Shown here one piece after another: positions 35,643 to 44,110 of a DNA stretch of 64,000 bases. The notes under the pieces were generated by a model. The model worked only from the letters and a program-made list of their open reading frames with translations, had not been told where the DNA came from and made no database searches. The stretch spans positions 96,495-160,494 of the forward strand of contig NZ_JARGNH010000002.1 in NCBI RefSeq assembly GCF_029213205.1, given 5' to 3'. Source of the DNA: Pseudooceanicola sp. (GTDB taxonomy: Bacteria > Pseudomonadota > Alphaproteobacteria > Rhodobacterales > Rhodobacteraceae). The position numbers and the translations under genes are program-made. How positions within the stretch are numbered: position 1 is the first letter of the stretch; each line of letters starts with the position of its first letter.

Positions 35643-36830
35643 TTAGAGGCGCGACCGGAACTCGGTCAGACCTTTGGTGTGCTTTTCCAGAATCGCCAGA
35701 TATTCGGGATTCTCGAAATTGATCTCGACCTTCTGGTTCCGGGCGTCTTTCAACGCCGCGTCACGGGCCGCAATCCAGGCATCCATGGTGGCAATCGCTT
35801 CGCCGTTCCACTTGTCGTCAGCATCGGTCCAGACACCGATTTCCCTCAGATAACGCACAGTGCCCGCATGCACAGGCATCGGAGTCCGATCAAGGTAGCC
35901 ACGCCACAATTCGCGGCTCATACGCGCCGCCAGCATGTGGGTTTTTGAGTAAGTGGCAAAACTCGTGTCGAACCATTTCGCCATGTGATAAACGAAATCC
36001 TCGTCCGCATCGGTCGGCACCGTATAGACAAAGTTCGAGGTTGCCCCGGGCACGCCCTTGGCGCTGGAAACGCCGACGGTGAAGGTCGCAGGCACCAACA
36101 TCGGGTTGAAGCTCAGATAGGCGGCCCAACCGGGATTGTCCGCCGGCATCGGCAGCCAGCGGATCGAACCGGGCGCCGCTTCCATTTCCGACAACACCGA
36201 CGAGATCGGCGAGCAATAGGCAATATCGGCCTTGCCCTCGACCACGGATTTGCAGTTCTCGCCATAGGACGAGGTCGGAACATAGGTGATCTTGCTGTCC
36301 ACCTCTTCCTGGGTCATCCCCAAGTAAGCGGGCATACCAACCTTGACCGCATCGGTCATCGCTGGCGATGACGCGGCCTGGGCAAATTTCAGCCCGCCCT
36401 TTTTAAGATCTTCAAGCGCCGTCACACCGGATTTGCCGCTGGTGACAAAGCCCCAGGGCGTGTCGTTGTGGTGCCAGATCATCCGCATCGATTTCGCGGG
36501 CACCGCCGCATAACCGCCGATCCCCTGGATTTGAAACCGCATTTCCGAGGCCGAGACCGAGGAAATCTGAATGTCCCTGCGATCGACCAGCCGTTTGTAA
36601 CGCTCAGGCTCGGCCCCGTTCGGAACCACCCGCACCGTCATTCCGGTTTCCTGTTGCATCACCGGCGCCCAGCCATTGGTCGAGGCGAAGGACCCGGTCG
36701 AGGTGCCAGGCGTGCCAATGACCAACAGCCGTGGCCATTTGAAATCGTCCTGCGCCGCGAGCGGCGTCGCCAACAGCATGGCAACCAACGCCAATCCGGT
36801 AATTGCCCGGTTTTGAACTTTGAATTTCAT
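35643..36830 (-). CDS. TAXI family TRAP transporter solute-binding protein
   Basis: The 395-residue periplasmic protein has a signal peptide ending TPLAAQ and the TAXI-family features VIGTPGTSTGSFASTNGWAP, SSVSASEMRFQIQGIGGYA and DIAYCSP. The ligand of TAXI proteins is usually a dicarboxylate such as 2-oxoglutarate or glutamate, but it cannot be read from sequence. GGGAGG lies upstream of ATG 36830; an earlier in-frame ATG at 36872 has no leader-like sequence. It is the first gene of the transporter operon. Confidence 0.9.
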   Translation of the reverse strand: MKFKVQNRAITGLALVAMLLATPLAAQDDFKWPRLLVIGTPGTSTGSFASTNGWAPVMQQETGMTVRVVPNGAEPERYKRLVDRRDIQISSVSASEMRFQIQGIGGYAAVPAKSMRMIWHHNDTPWGFVTSGKSGVTALEDLKKGGLKFAQAASSPAMTDAVKVGMPAYLGMTQEEVDSKITYVPTSSYGENCKSVVEGKADIAYCSPISSVLSEMEAAPGSIRWLPMPADNPGWAAYLSFNPMLVPATFTVGVSSAKGVPGATSNFVYTVPTDADEDFVYHMAKWFDTSFATYSKTHMLAARMSRELWRGYLDRTPMPVHAGTVRYLREIGVWTDADDKWNGEAIATMDAWIAARDAALKDARNQKVEINFENPEYLAILEKHTKGLTEFRSRL

Positions 36831-36998
36831 GTATTCCTCCCATTCATTTAAGGTTTTCTTGCGAAACCTCAAATGCGTTTACAGGCGGTTTTACTGATCC
36901 TTTGAGACACCTGAAAAAGGCATGCACATCTCGAAAACAGCTCCGCCTTGAAATAAAGTTACTCGGCGGAATTGCATCCAGCAACATGGGCAATGGCT

Positions 36999-37039
36999 AT
37001 ATACATATGTATATTCAGCCGACATTAAAATACATATGT
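36999..37039. promoter_or_regulatory. two ACATATGT palindromes upstream of the TAXI-TRAP operon
   Basis: ATATACATATGTATAT (36999-37014) is a perfect 16-bp palindrome. ACATATGT recurs at 37032-37039, centres 29 bp apart, about 170-210 bases upstream of the TAXI start. The same CATATG core fills the 9-bp repeat before the IclR gene, so both may be IclR operators. The remaining 36831-37481 shows no convincing gene. Confidence 0.45.
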
Positions 37040-37481
37040 GGAAATGAAGGCTGACGGAATTTTCCATGCAAACAGCCCGAGGCCACTGCTACGGGTCAAA
37101 GCCATATGATTCGAATGCTTCGAAAATCCATGGAGTTCCAAACACTTGACTGGCTGTCGACCGGGTCAATTTTCCAAAGGCACCCCAGCCCGATGTGGTC
37201 AGTCCCGATGCGCCATGCCAACACCGGCTCGCGACCTCGCAACCGCTGACCCTGAACCAGGTAGGCTTCGAGCTTCGGATGCGCGCAATCCCGCCGATAC
37301 ATATTTCTATGTTTTCCGCGCGGGCGCCGATTTGGCCTGTTTGAAGGTGACCACAGACCTAACACCCTGCCATCAATCTAAGTGAGATCGCCAATACGCA
37401 TTTACGCACGGATCATGTCGCCTTCGATTGATGCGGCTGACAGTTTTGACCGGGGAAACGGACCGGTCTGGCGGGCCGCCC

Positions 37482-37624
37482 CTAGGCCTCCTGACCTGCC
37501 GCCCGCCGCGAAAACAGGCAGCCGCCCAGGAAGGTGCCCTCCAGCACGCTATACCCGTGATAGCCGCCGCGACCGGCCCGGCCAGACCGGTGCCGATCAC
37601 CTCGACATCTGAATGGGCAGCCAT
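37482..37624 (-). pseudogene. 143-bp relic of an FAD-binding dehydrogenase gene
   Basis: From ATG 37624 the sequence reads MAAHSDVEVIGTGLAGPVAAA, the N-terminal FAD motif of a fumarate reductase/KsdD-like flavoprotein. After a frame shift it continues HGYSVLEGTFLGGCLFSRRA and ends at TAG 37484-37482. The latter is the conserved extreme C-terminus (G-M/V-HGYRALEGTFLGGCIFSGRAA) of the same roughly 550-residue family. So about 1.5 kb of the middle is missing while both ends remain. Confidence 0.75.
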
Positions 37625-37711
37625 ACCCCCCCCTGACCGCGGCCCTATACCGGGGCCCGTGCTGACCACATTGGCCGCGCCTGTCAGTCTTTGATCTGCC
37701 CGGTGGCGGCG

Positions 37712-37981
37712 CTAGAGGTTGGACAAGACCACCAGCCGCAGCCCGATCACCGCGAACAACAGCAGCGTCAGCCACCACATGCGCCGACGCTCGCGGGCAT
37801 AATCGGGGCGGCGCAGAAATCCGGCAAAGCTTTTCAACGTCGCGCCCAGACCGGGAAACATCCGCCCGCTCTCTGTCACCGCATCCCGGCGCAGGCGAAA
37901 CAGCACGGCGTAGGCCAGATAGGTCCAGAGCGCGAAGATCGCCCCGGCAACCACCAGCCAGAAAATTGCGAGAATGCTCAT
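37712..37981 (-). CDS. small two-helix membrane protein of unknown function
   Basis: The 89-residue protein has membrane segments at about 3-27 and 68-86, separated by a basic region ([15 protein letters not shown]). I do not recognise a named family. The start at 37981 (MSILAIF) is preferred over one 51 bases upstream because the hydrophobic segment then begins the protein. It is divergent from rluE, with 108 bases between. Confidence 0.65.
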   Translation of the reverse strand: MSILAIFWLVVAGAIFALWTYLAYAVLFRLRRDAVTESGRMFPGLGATLKSFAGFLRRPDYARERRRMWWLTLLLFAVIGLRLVVLSNL

Positions 37982-38089
37982 TCGTCCTGCCTTCCGACCA
38001 GCCTTCACATTGCGTGGCATCAGGGTAGCCATTCCCGCCCGCCGCGCCAGACCCTTCCGCTTTCAGTCGCATCCGGCTATGCCAGCCGC

Positions 38090-38638
38090 ATGGCCCGCAC
38101 CATCCTGTTCAACAAACCGTTCGACGTGCTGTCGCAATTCACCGACCGGGGCACCTCCGGCAGCAAGCGGCGGACCCTGTCGGATTTCATCGACATCCCC
38201 GGGATCTATGCCGCCGGGCGGCTGGACCGCGACAGCGAGGGGCTGCTGGTGTTGACCGATGACGGCAAGTTGCAGGCGCGGATCGCCAACCCGCGCCACA
38301 AGACGCCGAAAACCTACTGGGCCCAGGTCGAGGGGCTGCCGGATGAGGCGGCGCTGACGGCCCTGCGCGCGGGCGTCACCCTGAACGACGGCGCCACCCG
38401 TCCGGCCCAGGTGCGCCGGATCGACCAGCCACCGGCACTTTGGCCGCGCGACCCGCCGATCCGTCAGCGTCAATCGGTGCCCGATTGCTGGCTTGAGATC
38501 AGCATCAGCGAGGGGCGCAACCGGCAGGTGCGACGAATGACGGCGCATGTCGGGCACCCGACCCTGCGGCTGATCCGCGCGCAGGTCGGCCATTGGCACC
38601 TGGGCGGGCTGCGCCCCGGCGACTGGCGCGATGCCTGA
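38090..38638 (+). CDS. rluE: 23S rRNA pseudouridine synthase, RluE type
   Basis: RsuA/RluE-family enzymes isomerise uridine in rRNA. The 182-residue protein lacks an S4 domain, as RluE does. It has the catalytic motif [19 protein letters not shown] (Asp in RLD), KTYWAQVEG, and the C-terminal [23 protein letters not shown]. The frame is open about 400 bases upstream, but ATG 38090 gives the normal start [14 protein letters not shown]. Confidence 0.92.
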   Translation: MARTILFNKPFDVLSQFTDRGTSGSKRRTLSDFIDIPGIYAAGRLDRDSEGLLVLTDDGKLQARIANPRHKTPKTYWAQVEGLPDEAALTALRAGVTLNDGATRPAQVRRIDQPPALWPRDPPIRQRQSVPDCWLEISISEGRNRQVRRMTAHVGHPTLRLIRAQVGHWHLGGLRPGDWRDA

Positions 38639-38725
38639 GGCTTGGATTGCCTGGATCATGGGATTCTGGCATAAGAAAACACAACAACGCCCCAAAAAGT
38701 CGGTTCGAGGCGCAGCGAGCAGAGC

Positions 38726-39301
38726 ATGAGTTTCCATCCCCGTGTGGCCCCCCCGCTGGTCGGGCTGCGCGCCTCCAGCATCCGGCTGATCCTGGCGATG
38801 ATCGCGGTGCTGATCGCGGTCACCGCAGCGCAGATCGGGCTGCCTGGCCTGCTCGGCCAATCGGCGGCCTTTGTCGATTTCCATGTCTTTCACCTGGCCG
38901 GGAAACTGGCGCTGTCGGGCAATCTGGCGCAGGCCTATCACAGTGCCGATTTCGCCCCGTTGCAGCAAACCCAGCCCGGCTTTTCCGCGTTCATGCCCTA
39001 TACTTACCCGCCGCAATTCAACCTGATCGCGGCGGTGCTGGCGCTGCTGCCACAAGCGCTGGCCTATCTGATGATTGTCGGTGGTGGCTTTGCCGCCTGG
39101 CTCTTGATCCTCAACCGTCTCGGGATAGCCCAGGCCGGGGGCGCGGCGCTGATGGTGCTGCCCGCCGCGGTGGTCTGCGTGCGCTATGGCCAGAACGGGT
39201 TTCTCAGCGCCGCGCTGATCGGCGGGTTCTGCCTGTGGTCGCTGCGCGGCCGCGCCCTGGCCGGGCCGCCGCTCAGATCGGCAGCGCGGTGGTCGATTTG
39301 A
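38726..39301 (+). pseudogene. truncated GT87 (DUF2029) family glycosyltransferase
   Basis: The 191-residue frame matches the N-terminal half of polyprenol-phosphate mannosyltransferase-like GT87 membrane proteins. It has one N-terminal membrane segment, then DFHVFHLAGKLALSGNLAQA and PYTYPPQFNLIAAVLALLP, then further helices. Family members are about 400 residues. Here the frame ends abruptly (LAGPPLRSAARWSI) inside the 3' end of the Lrp gene on the other strand. The C-terminal helices were probably lost by rearrangement. A short functional protein is unlikely. Confidence 0.7.
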
Positions 39302-39734
39302 TCTCTTCCATCGACAGAAGAGCGGTGACGTTATGCACCTTCACCTCTGAAATCAGCGCCTGATAAAAGGCGTCATAGGCCCGCGCATTGCGCACCCGGA
39401 CCTTGAGGATATAGTCGATTTCCCCTGCCAGCCGATGCGCCTCTTGCACCTCGGGGCGCTTGTTCAGGGTGTCGAGAAATCGCGCCTGCCAGTTCGCGTC
39501 ATGTTCCGAGGTTCGGATCAGCACAAAGAAACAGGCTTCGAAACCCAGCAACTCGGCGTCCAGAATGACCGTCTGCGCGCCGATCACCCCCGCCTCGCGC
39601 AATTTGCGGATCCGATTCCACACCGGGGTCTTGGATGACCCGACTTTTCGGGCGATTTCGTCCAGCGACTGGCCCGCGTCCTGCTGCAATTGCGAAAGGA
39701 TTTTCCGGTCGGTCTCATCTAGGCGGACGGACAT
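39273..39734 (-). CDS. Lrp/AsnC family regulator divergent from the cys operon
   Basis: The 153-residue protein has an N-terminal HTH (LDETDRKILSQLQQDAGQSL, ARKVGSSKTPVWNRIRKLRE) and a C-terminal RAM/AsnC effector domain. ATG 39734 is preferred; GGAG lies nine bases upstream, and a TTG two codons earlier is the only alternative. It is divergent from the siroheme/sulfite reductase operon with 146 bases between, and probably regulates it. Its end overlaps the truncated GT87 gene by 29 bases. Confidence 0.9.
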   Translation of the reverse strand: MSVRLDETDRKILSQLQQDAGQSLDEIARKVGSSKTPVWNRIRKLREAGVIGAQTVILDAELLGFEACFFVLIRTSEHDANWQARFLDTLNKRPEVQEAHRLAGEIDYILKVRVRNARAYDAFYQALISEVKVHNVTALLSMEEIKSTTALPI

Positions 39735-39785
39735 TTCCAACTTCTCCGGTTTTTCGGAACATCCGACCTTGGAGTGCCCCAGATT

Positions 39786-39838
39786 AGAACAGAGTTCTTA
39801 TTAAATCGCCCTACTGGCCATGTAATGGGAATATTTCC
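39786..39838. promoter_or_regulatory. inverted repeats between lrp and the cys operon
   Basis: AGAAC (39786-39790) and GTTCT (39794-39798), and GGAA (39828-39831) with TTCC (39835-39838) around TAT, lie in the AT-rich divergent region. Lrp-family proteins bind such short palindromes; the link to the adjacent Lrp is inferred from position. Confidence 0.35.
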
Positions 39839-39880
39839 TAGATTGGCGGGCAAGTCAAACTGATCTGAAAGAGGTGTGCC

Positions 39881-40885
39881 ATGCGGCACTTTCCGATCTT
39901 CGTGAATATGGAACAGGCCCACATCGTGATGTCGGGCGGCGGCGCGGCGGCGCTGGCGAAATTGCGGCTGCTGCTGAAAACCCCGGCACGGATCAGCGTC
40001 TTTGCCGAGGCACCCGCGCCCGAGCTTGTCGACCTGGCCAATGCCGGCCGGATCGCGCTGCATCGGCGCGCATTGCACCCCGAAGATTTGGTCGGCGCGC
40101 GGTTGGCCTATGCCGCCGATGAGGACGCGGCGCACGATGCCCGCACCGCCGCGTTGGCCGCCGAGGCCGGGGTTCTGGCCAATATCGTCGACGATCTGAA
40201 CGGCAGCGCCTTTATCACCCCGGCGATGGTCGACCGTGATCCGGTCTGCATCGCGATTGGCACCGAAGGTGCCGCCCCGATGCTGGCCCGGCAGATCAAG
40301 GCCGACCTTGAGGCCCGCTTGCCGACCAGCCTGGGGCCACTGACCCGCGCCGCGCAGACCTTTCGCAAGGCGGTGGAGCGGCTGCCCGCCGGGCGCCGTC
40401 GCCGCGCCTTCTGGGCGGAGTTCTTTGATCGCGACGGGCCCGAGGCCTTTGACGCAGGCGGCGCCCTGGCGCTCGACCCGGCGCTGAGCCTGCTGCTTGA
40501 CCGGCACCTGACGGCGACAGCGCCAGCGGGGCAGATCACCCTGACCTGGACCGGCTCTGACGATCCCGACCTGCTGACCCTGAAGGCGCGCAAGGCGCTG
40601 GATCGGGCGGATGTGGTGATCCACGATGCCGCCATCGCACCGGCGGTGCTGGAGCTGGCCCGACGCGAGGCGCGGTTCATCGCGCTGAAGCACCCGGTCG
40701 ACGTGCCGCCGATGCCGCGCCTGCTGACCGCGCAGGCCGCCGGGGGCACCGCTGTCCTCTATATCTCGGCCACACCGCTGCCCGATGCCCTGATCGAGGG
40801 CTGCCGCGCCTCGGGCCTGCCCGTCACTGACATTCCCGGCCTGCCGGGCCACGCCCGCCCCCCTGCCCTGAAGGAAACCGCCTGA
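39881..40885 (+). CDS. cysG: siroheme synthase-like protein (precorrin-2 dehydrogenase/ferrochelatase part of CysG)
   Basis: The N-terminal half (about 1-205) resembles the CysG bifunctional dehydrogenase-chelatase that turns precorrin-2 into siroheme: MRHFPIFVNMEQAHIVMSGG, then AADEDAAHD, FITPAMVDRDPVCIAIGTEG and SLGPLTRAAQTFRKAV. The remainder (about 225-325) is a shortened SUMT-like segment, roughly 100 residues instead of about 240. It has ADVVIHDAAIAP but not the full methyltransferase. The methylation steps presumably use a separate CobA. It overlaps the DUF2849 gene by one base, as first gene of the sulfite reduction operon. Confidence 0.88.
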   Translation: MRHFPIFVNMEQAHIVMSGGGAAALAKLRLLLKTPARISVFAEAPAPELVDLANAGRIALHRRALHPEDLVGARLAYAADEDAAHDARTAALAAEAGVLANIVDDLNGSAFITPAMVDRDPVCIAIGTEGAAPMLARQIKADLEARLPTSLGPLTRAAQTFRKAVERLPAGRRRRAFWAEFFDRDGPEAFDAGGALALDPALSLLLDRHLTATAPAGQITLTWTGSDDPDLLTLKARKALDRADVVIHDAAIAPAVLELARREARFIALKHPVDVPPMPRLLTAQAAGGTAVLYISATPLPDALIEGCRASGLPVTDIPGLPGHARPPALKETA

Positions 40886-41187
40886 TGTCCCGCGCCTTTA
40901 TCCCGAAAGTCGTGACCGCCAACGCCCTGATCGAGGGCGATGTGGTCTATCTCACCGCCGATGACCGCTGGTCACGTGACCTGGCCGAGGCCGAGCTGAT
41001 CAACGATCCGGCGCATGCGGATCTGCGGCTGCTTGAGGCAGAGCGGCGCGGCGGCGAAATCGTCGGCGCCTATCTCGCCGATATGGCCCCCGGCGCCAAC
41101 GGCCCCGAACCGCGCCATTTCCGCGAGGATTTCCGCCGCACTGGCCCGTCCAATTATTTCCATGGCAAGCAGGAGGAGTGCGCGTAA
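40885..41187 (+). CDS. DUF2849 family protein of the sulfite reductase operon
   Basis: The 100-residue protein has the DUF2849 domain (PKVVTANALIEGDVVYLTAD, W-SRDLAEAEL). It is conserved between cysG and the nitrite/sulfite reductase gene in Rhodobacterales and rhizobia. Its biochemical role is not established. The ATG overlaps the cysG stop by one base (TGATG). Confidence 0.88.
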   Translation: MSRAFIPKVVTANALIEGDVVYLTADDRWSRDLAEAELINDPAHADLRLLEAERRGGEIVGAYLADMAPGANGPEPRHFREDFRRTGPSNYFHGKQEECA

Positions 41188-41203
41188 CCCGCGCCAATCC
41201 GCA

Positions 41204-42868
41204 ATGTATCAATACAACGATTTCGACCGCGCCTTTCTGGCCTCGCGCAACGATCAGTTCCGCGACCAGGTGCAACGCCGCATCGACGGCTCATTGACCG
41301 AGGACGAGTTTCGGCCGCTGCGGCTGATGAACGGGCTCTATCTGCAATTGCACGCCTATATGCTGCGGGTGGCGATCCCCTATGGCACGCTCAATTCTGC
41401 CAAGATGCGGCAGCTGGGGATGATCGCCGAACGCTGGGATCGCGGCTATGGCCATTTCACCACCCGGCAGAACATCCAGTATAACTGGCCGAAACTCAGC
41501 GAGGTTCCCGATATCCTCGACGCGCTGGCCGAGGTCGGGATGCATGCGATCCAGACCTCGGGCAACACCATCCGCAATGTCACCGCCGATCATTTCGCCG
41601 GGGCTGCGGCGGATGAAATCGCTGATCCGCGCCCGGTGGCCGAGTTGATCCGGCAATGGTCCACCGACCATCCGGAATTCCAGTTCCTGCCGCGCAAATT
41701 CAAGATCGGCGTCACCGGCAGCCCCAATGATCGGGCGGTGGTGAAATCCCATGACATCGGCCTCAGGATGATCCGCAACGATGCGGGCGAGCCGGGGTTC
41801 GAGGTGTTGGTCGGTGGCGGTCTGGGCCGCACCCCGATGATCGCCAAGGTGGTACGCGCGTTCCTGCCGCGCGCCGATCTGCTGCCCTATCTCGAGGCGA
41901 TCGTCGGCGTCTACAACCTGCTGGGACGCCGCGACAATAAATACAAGGCCCGGGTCAAGATCACCGTGCATGAAAACGGCATCGACAAGATCCGCGCGAT
42001 GGTCGAGGAAGAATTCCTTAAACGCAAGCCGCTGTTCTCGGGCGTCGATCAAGAGGTTTTGGGCGATATCGAGGCGCAATTTGCCCCGCCCGCATTCAAA
42101 TCCGCACCCATCGACGCTTTTGACGCCGCCTATGCCGCCGATCCGGTGTTCCGCGACTGGTGCGATACCAACCTGGCCGAGCATAAGGCGCCAGGCTATG
42201 CCATCGCCTCGATCAGCCTCAAGAAACACGGTGCCACCCCGGGCGACGCCAGCGCCGAACAGATGCGGGTGATGGCCGATCTGGCCGAACAATTCGGCCA
42301 TGATGAGCTGCGGATCAGCCATGAGCAGAACGTGGTGCTGCCGCATATCCACAAATCCGACCTGCCCGCTGTGCACGCGGCTCTGAAATCCGCCGATCTG
42401 GCGACCGCCAATATCGGTCTGATCAGCGATATCATCGCCTGCCCGGGCATGGATTATTGTTCCCTGGCGACGGCTCGGGCGATCCCGGTGGCACAGGAGA
42501 TCGCCGAACGGTTCAAGGCGCTGAAGCTGGAGCATGACATCGGCCCGCTCAAACTCAAGATCTCGGGCTGCATCAACGCCTGCGGGCACCACCATGTCGG
42601 CCATATCGGCATTCTGGGCCTCGACCGGGCCGGGGTGGAGAATTATCAGATCACCCTGGGCGGCAATCACACCGAGGATGCGGTGATCGGCGAACGGATG
42701 GGGCCGGGTTTTGCCTATGACGAGGTGACCGATGCGATCGAGCGTATCATCCGCACCTATCTGGCCGAACGCAGCAGCCCGGCGGAAACCTTCCTCGACA
42801 CCTATCGGCGGATCGGGACCGCGCCGTTCAAGGCGGCACTCTATGATAAGGAAACCGTCGATGCCTGA
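41204..42868 (+). CDS. cysI: siroheme-dependent sulfite (nitrite/sulfite) reductase
   Basis: The 554-residue enzyme reduces sulfite to sulfide with six electrons. It shows two ferredoxin-like half domains and the siroheme/[4Fe-4S] ligands in CPGMDYCSLATAR and SGCINACGHHHVGHIG. No flavoprotein CysJ gene is present. The nearby ferredoxin-NADP reductase suggests electrons come from ferredoxin. ATG 41204 gives the family N-terminus MYQYNDFDRAFL. Upstream starts fall inside DUF2849. It overlaps cysH by eight bases. Confidence 0.92.
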   Translation: MYQYNDFDRAFLASRNDQFRDQVQRRIDGSLTEDEFRPLRLMNGLYLQLHAYMLRVAIPYGTLNSAKMRQLGMIAERWDRGYGHFTTRQNIQYNWPKLSEVPDILDALAEVGMHAIQTSGNTIRNVTADHFAGAAADEIADPRPVAELIRQWSTDHPEFQFLPRKFKIGVTGSPNDRAVVKSHDIGLRMIRNDAGEPGFEVLVGGGLGRTPMIAKVVRAFLPRADLLPYLEAIVGVYNLLGRRDNKYKARVKITVHENGIDKIRAMVEEEFLKRKPLFSGVDQEVLGDIEAQFAPPAFKSAPIDAFDAAYAADPVFRDWCDTNLAEHKAPGYAIASISLKKHGATPGDASAEQMRVMADLAEQFGHDELRISHEQNVVLPHIHKSDLPAVHAALKSADLATANIGLISDIIACPGMDYCSLATARAIPVAQEIAERFKALKLEHDIGPLKLKISGCINACGHHHVGHIGILGLDRAGVENYQITLGGNHTEDAVIGERMGPGFAYDEVTDAIERIIRTYLAERSSPAETFLDTYRRIGTAPFKAALYDKETVDA

Positions 42869-44051
42869 GGCCGCGCTGGATTTCAGCGGCGAGGCCCCCG
42901 CGGCCCAAGCCGCCCGGATCGCCGATCTGAACGCGCGCTATGAGCATCACGGCGCGACCGCGGTGCTGGAGCGCGCGCTGAAGGATCCGCAGGCCGGGCG
43001 GCTGACCCTGGTCTCATCCTTTGGTGCGGAATCGGTGGTGCTGCTGCATCTGCTGTCGATGATCGACCGCAGCACCCCGGTACTGTTCATCGACACGATG
43101 CTGCTGTTCCCGGAAACCCTGGCCTATCAGCAGGAGCTGGCCGAGCGGCTGAATCTGCGCGACGTGCGGGTAATCCGCGCCGATGATATCGCGCTGGCCC
43201 GGCAGGACCCGGACGGAACCCTGCATCAATTCGACACCGATGCCTGCTGTGATCTGCGCAAGACCGTGCCGCTGCAACGGGCGCTGGCCGGTTTCGACGG
43301 CTGGATCACCGGGCGCAAACGGTTTCAGGGCAGCACCCGTGCGACACTGGAATTCTTTGAGACCGATGGCCCGACCCGGATCAAGGTCAACCCGCTGGCG
43401 CATTGGGCGCCCGAAGACGTGCGCGCCTATATGGACGAAAACCGCCTGCCACGGCATCCTCTGGTGGCGCGCGGCTATCCCTCGATTGGCTGTGCGCCCT
43501 GCACCTCACCGGTGGCGGCAGGCGAGGACCCCCGCGCCGGACGCTGGCGCGGCCAGGACAAGAACGAATGCGGCATCCATATTGTCGATGGCAAGGTGGT
43601 GCGAAGGAGTGACCCGATGACTGACCCTGTGAGCGAACCGACACCCCTGGCAGCAAATGCGCCGGAACCGGTGCCGGAACCGGTGATCGTCACCGATACT
43701 GGCTTTGCCAGTGATGATTGGGCCGCGAAGGCGGTGCTCGACCTTGGCTCTGACACCGATCCGGCCGCTGTCGACCTCGGCAGCGCGCCCGGGCTGATCC
43801 GCATCGAGTTCCCCAGCTTTTCGGATGGGCGCGGCTTTTCCATCGCCCGGCAGCTGCGGCTGCGCGGCTATCAGGGCCGGTTGCGGGCCAAGGGCCATGT
43901 GATCGCCGATCAATATACGATGGCGCGGCGCTCGGGCTTTGACGAGGTTGAAATCTCCGCCGATCTGGCCACCCGCCAGCCCGAGGCGCAATGGCGGTTC
44001 CGCGCCAATTGGCAGGTCCATGACTATCAATCGCGGCTGCGGCAGGGCTGA
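42861..44051 (+). CDS. cysH: APS reductase fused in frame to a DUF934 domain
   Basis: Residues 1-250 form an assimilatory APS reductase: SSFGAESVVLLHL, the [4Fe-4S] cysteine pairs CC (129-130) and CAPC (211-214), and the catalytic ECGIH (236-240). The CC/CxxC set marks the APS-using, iron-sulfur type. The frame then reads straight through DPMTDPVSEP into a DUF934 domain (about 285-396, IRIEFPSFSDGRGFSIARQL). DUF934 is normally a separate gene directly after cysH. AAGGAG (43605-43610) and ATG 43618 of that gene remain, and the TGA inside AAGGAGTGA is out of frame. So one missing base appears to have fused them. DUF934 might also be made separately from 43618. Confidence 0.88.
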   Translation: MPEAALDFSGEAPAAQAARIADLNARYEHHGATAVLERALKDPQAGRLTLVSSFGAESVVLLHLLSMIDRSTPVLFIDTMLLFPETLAYQQELAERLNLRDVRVIRADDIALARQDPDGTLHQFDTDACCDLRKTVPLQRALAGFDGWITGRKRFQGSTRATLEFFETDGPTRIKVNPLAHWAPEDVRAYMDENRLPRHPLVARGYPSIGCAPCTSPVAAGEDPRAGRWRGQDKNECGIHIVDGKVVRRSDPMTDPVSEPTPLAANAPEPVPEPVIVTDTGFASDDWAAKAVLDLGSDTDPAAVDLGSAPGLIRIEFPSFSDGRGFSIARQLRLRGYQGRLRAKGHVIADQYTMARRSGFDEVEISADLATRQPEAQWRFRANWQVHDYQSRLRQG

Positions 44052-44110
44052 AACACTTTCCATTTACGGAATAAGAAACTAGAGGGGGGCCAACAGGCCC
44101 TTGAACGAGC

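Noticed and set aside
37096..37365. 89-codon minus-strand frame upstream of the TAXI region
   Set aside because: No ribosome site, no family resemblance, and composition unlike the genes around it; treated as non-coding.
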